Translations under genes and position numbers: made by a program
Shown here: positions 5,927 through 10,888 of the stretch, in pieces
Position numbering within the stretch: the first letter of the stretch is position 1
Layout of the letters: each line of letters starts with the position of its first letter
Notes under the pieces: generated by a model
The model's database searches: none
What the model was told of the DNA's origin: nothing
What the model saw: the letters and a program-made list of their open reading frames with translations, nothing else
Source: Paracoccaceae bacterium
Lineage (GTDB): Bacteria; Pseudomonadota; Alphaproteobacteria; Rhodobacterales; Rhodobacteraceae
NCBI GenBank assembly: GCA_003511785.1
Contig: DOIS01000018.1
Coordinates: 1 to 10,888, forward strand
Direction of reading: 5' to 3'
DNA: 10,888 bases

Positions 5927-5967
5927 CTTGCCGCCAAGGGAAAGAGCAGTTTCCGGGGGGATCGCTG

Positions 5968-7110
5968 TTGTCGCGCTACGACAGATATGTGCTGTCGCAA
6001 TATCTGCTGTTCTTCGGCTTTTTCGCCCTCGTGCTCGTGGCGGTCTTCTGGATCAACCGCGCCGTGGTGCTGTTCGACCGGCTGATCGGGGACGGGCAAT
6101 CCGCCTTCGTGTTCCTGGAGTTCTCGGCCCTTGCCCTGCCGAATCTCATCCGCATGGTGGTGCCCATCGCGGCCTTCGGCGCCGCGGTCTACCTGACCAA
6201 CCGGCTGAACGGCGACAGCGAGTTGACGGTGATGCAGGCCACCGGCTCCAGCCCCTGGCGCCTGGCGCGCCCGGCGCTGTGGTTCGGGCTGGTGACGGCG
6301 GGGATGATGAGCGTGCTCACGCATTTCCTGCTTCCGGCCTCGATCAACCAGCTTGCCCTGCGCGAGGCCGAGGTGGCGCGCAACGTGACCGCGCGCCTGC
6401 TGACGGCGGGCGAGTTCCTGCACCCCACGGCGGGCGTCACCTTCTATATCCGCCAGATCGACAATGACGGCACGCTCCGGGACGTGTTCCTGTCGGACCG
6501 GCGCGACCCTGCCGAGCCCGTCACCTATACCGCCGCGCGGGCCTTCCTGGTGCGCGACGGGGAGCAGGTCAACCTGATCATGGTGGACGGGCTGGCCGAG
6601 CGGATGGACCGCGAGGCGCGGATGCTTTCGACCACGGTCTTCGCCGATTTCTCCTATGACATCAGCCCGCTGATCCGCCGCGACGAGACCCGAAGCCGCA
6701 ATATCCGGGCCATTCCCACGCTCGAACTGCTGACCGCGACCGACACGATCCGCGCGACCGAGGGCCACAGCGCGGGCGAGCTGGCCGAGGAACTGCACCT
6801 GCGCTTCGCCCGCGCCACGATCTGCATCGCGGTGGCGCTGGTGGGGTTCTCGACACTGCTTTTGGGGGGATACTCGCGCTTCGGAGTGTGGCGGCAGGCC
6901 TTCCTGGCCTTCGTCATCCTGATCCTGCTGGAACTGCTGCGCGGGGTGGTCTCGGAGCCGGTGATCCAGAACGCGCGGCTCTGGCCGCTGATCTACCTGC
7001 CCACGGTGCTGGGCCTGGCGGTGGCGGCGCTGTTTCTGGCGGTGGCCGGGCGGCCGCTGTCGGTGCTGCTGCGACGCCGGCGCGACCCGGGGGCGGAGGC
7101 GCCCGCATGA
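5968..7110 (+). CDS. lptF: LPS export ABC transporter permease LptF
   Basis: One of two inner-membrane subunits of the LptB2FG transporter, which pulls lipopolysaccharide out of the inner membrane and feeds it into the LptC-LptA bridge. The 380-residue protein has the family's 3+3 layout: helices at about 11-30, 61-78 and 103-122, a large periplasmic beta-jellyroll domain (about 130-275), then helices at about 281-299, 307-326 and 338-360. The cytoplasmic segment NRLNGDSELTVMQATGSSPW (78-97) is the coupling helix that contacts LptB. The start is TTG at 5968, preceded by a G-rich ribosome binding site (5955-5961). The alternative GTG at 5989 would remove the SRYDRY segment, which is usually conserved before helix 1. 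The stop overlaps lptG by 4 bases. It is first in the operon and divergent from pepA. Confidence 0.93.
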   Translation: MSRYDRYVLSQYLLFFGFFALVLVAVFWINRAVVLFDRLIGDGQSAFVFLEFSALALPNLIRMVVPIAAFGAAVYLTNRLNGDSELTVMQATGSSPWRLARPALWFGLVTAGMMSVLTHFLLPASINQLALREAEVARNVTARLLTAGEFLHPTAGVTFYIRQIDNDGTLRDVFLSDRRDPAEPVTYTAARAFLVRDGEQVNLIMVDGLAERMDREARMLSTTVFADFSYDISPLIRRDETRSRNIRAIPTLELLTATDTIRATEGHSAGELAEELHLRFARATICIAVALVGFSTLLLGGYSRFGVWRQAFLAFVILILLELLRGVVSEPVIQNARLWPLIYLPTVLGLAVAALFLAVAGRPLSVLLRRRRDPGAEAPA

Positions 7111-8207
7111 CGCTTGATCTCTACTTCGCACGGCGGTTCCTGCAAAGCTTCCTGCTGATCGGGGCGGTGTTCCTGGCCCTGATCCTGCTGATCGACCTGA
7201 TCGAGCAGTTGCGGCGGTTCGATTCGACCGAGGCCGGGTTTGCGCAGATCTTCGGGCTGACCCTGCTCAACGCGCCCTCCGCGATCAGCGAGATCCTGCC
7301 CCTGCTGATGATCCTGTCCACCGTGGTGCTCTTCGTCGGGCTGGCGCGGTCGTCGGAACTGGTGGTGACGCGGGCCACGGGGCGCTCGGGCATCCGGGCG
7401 CTGGCCGCGCCGGTGCTGGTGGCGCTGCTGATCGGCGGGCTGGCGGTCAGCACGCTGAACCCGATCGTGGCGGCCACCTCGAACCGCTACCAGCAGCTCT
7501 ACGACAGCTACCGCTCGGGCGGCGGACCATCGGCGCTGTCGCTCTCCGGCGAGGGGCTGTGGCTGCGCCAGGGCAGCGACCGCGGCCAGGCGGTGATCCA
7601 CGCCACCGGCTATGACGCCGACACCGTGACGCTGTTCGACGTCTCGATCCTGTCCTATGCGCCAGCGGGCGGGCCGGTGCGGCGCATCCGCGCCGAAAGC
7701 GCGCAACTGGCCGCCGACAAATGGGTGCTGACCAACGCCAAGGTCTGGCCGCTGACGCCGGGGCTCAACCCCGAGGCCAGCGCGGCCACCCATGACGAGC
7801 TGCACCTGCCCACCACGCTTACCCAGGACCGCATCCGCGACAGCCTGGGCCGGGCCTCGGGCATCTCGATCTATGACCTGCCCGCCACCATCCGGCAGCT
7901 TGCGGCGGCGGGGTTCGCCACGCGCAAGCACGAGGTCTGGTTGCAGGTCGAACTGGCCCGACCGTTCTTCCTGGTGGCGATGGTGCTGGTGGGCGCCGCC
8001 TTCACCATGCGCCACGCGCGCTTCGGCGGCACCGGGGTGGCGGTGCTGATGGCGATGCTGCTGGGCTTCGGGCTGTATTTCATCCGCAACTTCTCCCAGA
8101 TCCTGGGAGAGAACGGGCAGATCCCGGTGGCACTCGCCGCCTGGGCGCCGCCGGTGGCCGCGATCATGCTGACCGCGGGCCTCTTGTTGCACGCCGAGGA
8201 CGGATGA
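7107..8207 (+). CDS. lptG: LPS export ABC transporter permease LptG
   Basis: The partner of LptF in the LptB2FG exporter. The 366-residue protein repeats the LptF plan: three helices (about 12-33, 60-80, 99-119), a periplasmic jellyroll (about 125-275), and three more helices (about 284-300, 308-328, 342-362). The coupling segment RSSELVVTRATGRSG (81-95) has the SSELVVTRA pattern typical of this family, and the periplasmic domain contains GEGLWLRQG (148-156). The ATG at 7107 overlaps the lptF stop as ATGA, with GGAGG (7095-7099) 7 bases upstream. Translation of the two subunits is therefore probably coupled, as expected for a 1:1 complex. LptB is not encoded in the window. LptF and LptG are distinguished by order and by the jellyroll sequence; the assignment is firm. 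Confidence 0.94.
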   Translation: MTLDLYFARRFLQSFLLIGAVFLALILLIDLIEQLRRFDSTEAGFAQIFGLTLLNAPSAISEILPLLMILSTVVLFVGLARSSELVVTRATGRSGIRALAAPVLVALLIGGLAVSTLNPIVAATSNRYQQLYDSYRSGGGPSALSLSGEGLWLRQGSDRGQAVIHATGYDADTVTLFDVSILSYAPAGGPVRRIRAESAQLAADKWVLTNAKVWPLTPGLNPEASAATHDELHLPTTLTQDRIRDSLGRASGISIYDLPATIRQLAAAGFATRKHEVWLQVELARPFFLVAMVLVGAAFTMRHARFGGTGVAVLMAMLLGFGLYFIRNFSQILGENGQIPVALAAWAPPVAAIMLTAGLLLHAEDG

Positions 8208-10375
8208 GCGCGCGCGCCGCATATCGCGCGCGGGCCTGCGCGGCTGCTGTGGCGCTAGGGCTCGCGCTGGGCACGGCGGGGCCGGTGTCGGGCCAGCAGG
8301 CCGGCGCCCCCACGGACGAGACCGCCGAGGCGCCGGCTCCGGCCATGCTGGTGGCCGACCGCGTCTTCGTCAGCGCCGAACGGCAGCTTGTGGCGGAGGG
8401 CAATGTCGAGGCGTTCCAGGGCGAGACACGGCTGCGCGCGCAGCGCATCACCTTCGACCGCGCCGAGGGACGGCTGACGGTCGAGGGGCCGATCCGCATC
8501 GACGAGGGCGGCCAGGTCACGATCCTGGCCGACGCCGCCGAGATGGACGAGGACCTGCGCGAGGGGCTGCTCACCGGGGCGCGCATGGTGCTGGACCAGC
8601 AGGTGCAACTGGCCGCGGTCCAGCTCAGCCGGGTCAGCGGGCGCTATACCCAGCTCTACAAGTCCTCGGTCACCTCCTGCCATGTCTGCGAGGGCCGTCC
8701 GCCGCTATGGCAGATCCGCGCCAAGCGCGTGGTCCATGACCAGCTCGAACGCCAGCTCTATTTCGAGGAGGCGCAGCTGCGCGTGATGGACGTGCCGGTG
8801 TTCTACCTGCCCGCTCTGCGCCTGCCCGACCCGACGCTGGAACGCGCCACCGGCTTTCTGATCCCATCGGTGCGCACCACCTCACAGCTCGGCACCGGGG
8901 TACAGGTGCCCTACTTCTTCCGCCTGGGCGACCATCGCGACCTGACCGTCGAACCCTATATCTCGCCCGAGACGCGCACCCTGAACTGGCGCTACCGGCA
9001 GGCGTTCCGGCGCGGGACCATCGCCTTCGAGGGCGGGCTGACCCGCGACGAGCTGCTGCCGGGCGAAACCCGCGGGATGATCTTCGGCGAGGGGATGTTC
9101 GAGCTGGGCCGCGACTATGAGCTGAGCTTCGACATCGAGGCCACGACCGACGATGCCTATCTGCTGGATTACGGCTGGGACAATCTCGACCGGCTGGAAA
9201 GCGAGGTGGCGATCACCCGCACCCGGCGCGACCGGTTCTTCGGGGCCAGTCTGATCCATTACGATTCGCTGCGCGACACCGACCTGGAATCGACCCTGCC
9301 CACCGTGGTGGGCGACATCCGCTACGAGCATCGCCTGTTCCCGCGCGCCCTGGGCGGCGAGGTCCGGCTGGCGCTGATCGGGCACGGGCATTACCGCAGC
9401 TCGTCTCAGGACGGGGTGGGCCGCGACATCGGCCGCGCCAGCGCCGAGGCGCGCTGGCTGCGCTCCTGGATCGGACGCGGCGGGCTGCGCGCGGACCTGG
9501 ACCTGGGCGCGGCGGTGGACCGGTTCCGCACCGCGCAGGACAGCGCCTTTCCCGCCCGCGCCGACCGGGTCACGCCCCATGCCGCGCTGACCCTGCGCTA
9601 TCCCCTGGCCCGCGCCGCCGCCTCGGGCGCGGTGCACCGGTTGGAGCCGATCGTCCAGTTGGCCTGGTCGGACGTGGACGGCGACGCGGTGCCGCGCGAC
9701 GAGAGCCGCTTTGCCGGGTTCGACCAGGGCAATCTCTTCGCGCTGTCGCGCTTTCCCGCCCGCGACCGGCGCGAGGACGGCGCGCGGCTGGCCTACGGGC
9801 TGAACTGGAGCCGCTTCGGCACGGGCTGGGAGGCCGCCGCCACCATCGGACAGGTTTTCCGCGACAACGCCGAGCCGGGCTTCACCCGCAGTTCGGGCCT
9901 GGGCGGCACCTCCTCCGACATCCTTGTGGCCGGCCAGGTCAGGACGGATTACGGACTGAGCGTGATCGCGCGCACCCTGTTCGACGACGCGCTGAGCTTC
10001 TCCAAGGCCGAGCTGCGCGGTCGCTGGCACAGCGACCGGGTGCGGCTCGACACCAGCTATCTCTGGCTCGGTCCCGACCAGGAGGAGGACCGCCCACGTG
10101 CGCTCTCCGAGATCTGGTTCGACGGCGATTACCAAATCAACCGGAACTGGACCGCCGGGGCCAACCTGCGCTATGGGTTCTCGGACATGGAGCCGATCGA
10201 CGCCGGGATCGGTGTGATCTGGCGCAACGAATGCGTCGAGGTCGATCTTTCGCTCGACCGGCGCTATACCTCGTCGGCAAATGTCGAGCCGTCGACGGTT
10301 TTCGGGTTTACCATCGCGCTGCGCGGCTTCACGGTCGCTGGCGACACAGACAGATACAGGCGCTCATGTTCGTAA
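8204..10375 (+). CDS. lptD: LPS-assembly outer-membrane translocon LptD
   Basis: LptD, plugged by LptE, inserts lipopolysaccharide into the outer leaflet of the outer membrane. The 723-residue precursor has a signal peptide (about 1-30, cleavage near VSG-QQ). An LptA-like jellyroll (about 48-150, with ADRVFVSAERQLVAEGNVEA) receives LPS, and a long barrel (about 200-710) with alternating strands ends in a typical SSANVEPSTVFGFTIALRGF segment. The motif DVPVFYLPALRLPDP (196-210) and GFLIPS (217-222) mark the jellyroll-barrel junction. It is shorter than E. coli LptD (784). The cysteines of the mature protein are Cys159, Cys162 (SCHVCEG), Cys677 (NECVEVD) and Cys722 (RRSCS); there is no cysteine ahead of the jellyroll. 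The ATG at 8204 overlaps the lptG stop by 4 bases with GAGGA (8196-8200) close by. The 3' end overlaps surA by 10 bases. Confidence 0.95.
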   Translation: MSARAAYRARACAAAVALGLALGTAGPVSGQQAGAPTDETAEAPAPAMLVADRVFVSAERQLVAEGNVEAFQGETRLRAQRITFDRAEGRLTVEGPIRIDEGGQVTILADAAEMDEDLREGLLTGARMVLDQQVQLAAVQLSRVSGRYTQLYKSSVTSCHVCEGRPPLWQIRAKRVVHDQLERQLYFEEAQLRVMDVPVFYLPALRLPDPTLERATGFLIPSVRTTSQLGTGVQVPYFFRLGDHRDLTVEPYISPETRTLNWRYRQAFRRGTIAFEGGLTRDELLPGETRGMIFGEGMFELGRDYELSFDIEATTDDAYLLDYGWDNLDRLESEVAITRTRRDRFFGASLIHYDSLRDTDLESTLPTVVGDIRYEHRLFPRALGGEVRLALIGHGHYRSSSQDGVGRDIGRASAEARWLRSWIGRGGLRADLDLGAAVDRFRTAQDSAFPARADRVTPHAALTLRYPLARAAASGAVHRLEPIVQLAWSDVDGDAVPRDESRFAGFDQGNLFALSRFPARDRREDGARLAYGLNWSRFGTGWEAAATIGQVFRDNAEPGFTRSSGLGGTSSDILVAGQVRTDYGLSVIARTLFDDALSFSKAELRGRWHSDRVRLDTSYLWLGPDQEEDRPRALSEIWFDGDYQINRNWTAGANLRYGFSDMEPIDAGIGVIWRNECVEVDLSLDRRYTSSANVEPSTVFGFTIALRGFTVAGDTDRYRRSCS

Positions 10376-10888
10376 CTTCCCTGCTTCCGACCCGACTGCT
10401 GGCCGCGACGACGGGCGTGGCCCTGGCCTTGGCTGCCATGTTCACCGCCGAGACCGGACACGCGCAATCGCCCTTCTCGCCCGCGATCACCGTGAACGAG
10501 GACGTGATCTCGCACTACGAGCTGCGCCAGCGCGAGGAGTTCTTGCGACTGCTGGGCTTTCCCGGTGACCCGGTCGAGGTGGCCCGCGAGGGACTTATCG
10601 CCGACCGGCTCAAGCAGCAGGTTATCGAGAGTTTCGACGTCGAGGTGCCCGAGGAGGCCGTGCGCGAGGCGATGGCGGAATTCGCCTCCCGCGCCGATCT
10701 CGAACTGGACCAGTTCCTCCAAGGCCTGGCGCAGGAGGGCATCGCCGAGGAGACGCTGCGCGATTTCGTGCGCGCCGACATCGCCTGGCGCGACTATATC
10801 GCCAGCCGCTATCGCAGCCGCGCCCGCCCCACCGACAGCGAGATCGACCTTGCCCTGGCCGCCGGCGGCGCGGCGGCGGGGGTGCGGG
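10366..10888 (+). CDS. surA: Periplasmic chaperone/peptidyl-prolyl isomerase SurA, N-terminal 174 residues (3' end outside window)
   Basis: SurA binds unfolded outer-membrane proteins in the periplasm and delivers them to the BAM complex; LptD is a major client in E. coli. The visible part has a signal peptide (about 1-33, cleavage likely GHA-QS). It is followed by the SurA N-terminal domain, with AITVNEDVISHYELRQRE (40-57), a DRLKQQVIES helix and a helical stretch ending DIAWRDYIASRYRSR. The parvulin domains expected later lie outside the window, so isomerase residues cannot be judged. The ATG at 10366 lies inside the lptD end (10-base overlap) with only a weak AGG at 10358-10360. The next in-frame ATG, at 10438, would delete most of the signal peptide, so 10366 is preferred. 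Co-expression with lptD makes functional sense. Confidence 0.9.
   Translation, partial: MFVTSLLPTRLLAATTGVALALAAMFTAETGHAQSPFSPAITVNEDVISHYELRQREEFLRLLGFPGDPVEVAREGLIADRLKQQVIESFDVEVPEEAVREAMAEFASRADLELDQFLQGLAQEGIAEETLRDFVRADIAWRDYIASRYRSRARPTDSEIDLALAAGGAAAGVR

Larger units (their letters stand above)
5821..5967. promoter_or_regulatory. Divergent pepA/lptF control region with clustered CTTG/CAAG half-sites
   Basis: Eight copies of CTTG or its complement CAAG lie within 108 bases, starting at 5831, 5835, 5846, 5871, 5876, 5889, 5927 and 5935. Three pairs form inverted repeats: CTTGG-N5-CCAAG (5835-5849), CTTG-C-CAAG (5871-5879) and CTTG-N4-CAAG (5927-5938). The first overlaps the presumed pepA start point and the second its -35 box. 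The third lies between the possible lptF promoter and its ribosome binding site. The pattern suggests a shared operator cluster, but no known regulator is assigned. Confidence 0.45.

Noticed and set aside
5967..5991. GTG at 5989 as the lptF start
   Set aside because: It would remove the SRYDRY segment that normally precedes helix 1. TTG at 5968 has a G-rich sequence at suitable distance.
5821..7131. Long upstream extension of the pepA frame (to 929 residues)
   Set aside because: The extension is antisense to lptF and low in complexity. The real PepA start at 5820 has a good ribosome binding site and the normal family length.
6993..8222. 409-residue minus-strand frame across lptG
   Set aside because: It is a composition-driven shadow of lptG with no motif or ribosome binding site.
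8882..10135. 417-residue minus-strand frame across lptD
   Set aside because: It is a shadow of the LptD barrel region, with no domain features.
1..10888. Undescribed defence, mobile or biosynthetic system
   Set aside because: Every substantial gene but one belongs to a known family, mostly conserved core functions, and there are no CRISPR repeats, integrases, transposases, toxin-antitoxin pairs or attachment-site duplications.

Overview
The window looks like a chromosomal housekeeping segment from a high-GC alphaproteobacterium, most likely of the order Rhodobacterales (Roseobacter/Paracoccus/Rhodobacter relatives). The basis is the strong GC bias at third codon positions, the sequence character of Ndk, LptD and the TIGR02281-type protease, the gene order pepA / lptF-lptG-lptD-surA, and intergenic GTATTTT-containing repeats that I associate with this group. 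There are no transposases, integrases, phage genes, tRNAs, rRNAs or CRISPR arrays. I do not see a cryptic defence or mobile system. Genus is not resolvable by eye.

Left part (1-2738). The 5' part of ndk (minus strand, cut by the window edge) is followed by a 207-base divergent intergenic region with two outward-facing hairpins. Then come a small predicted secreted protein of unknown function (540-848) and a YheS-type ABC-F ATPase (888-2738). The ABC-F gene lacks a Shine-Dalgarno sequence but has a TTGACA hexamer placed so that transcription could begin at or next to its ATG.

Middle part (2739-5820). A 415-base C-rich stretch without a convincing gene leads to a membrane-anchored retropepsin-like aspartic protease (3154-3735). 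A repeat with several hairpins separates it from the convergent pepA-holC pair on the minus strand (leucyl aminopeptidase and the chi subunit of DNA polymerase III). One of these hairpins is a good intrinsic terminator for pepA-holC.

Right part (5821-10888). A 147-base divergent promoter region, unusually rich in CTTG/CAAG tetramers, separates pepA from a tightly overlapping plus-strand operon lptF-lptG-lptD-surA (surA cut by the window edge). These genes form one functional unit. LptF and LptG are the membrane subunits of the lipopolysaccharide export ABC transporter, LptD is the outer-membrane LPS translocon, and SurA is the periplasmic chaperone that helps fold outer-membrane barrels including LptD. 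The ATPase LptB, and LptA, LptC and LptE, are not in the window and must be encoded elsewhere. The most interesting points are the CTTG/CAAG cluster, the LptD cysteine layout, the possible leaderless ABC-F message, and the hairpins flanking the ndk divergent region.
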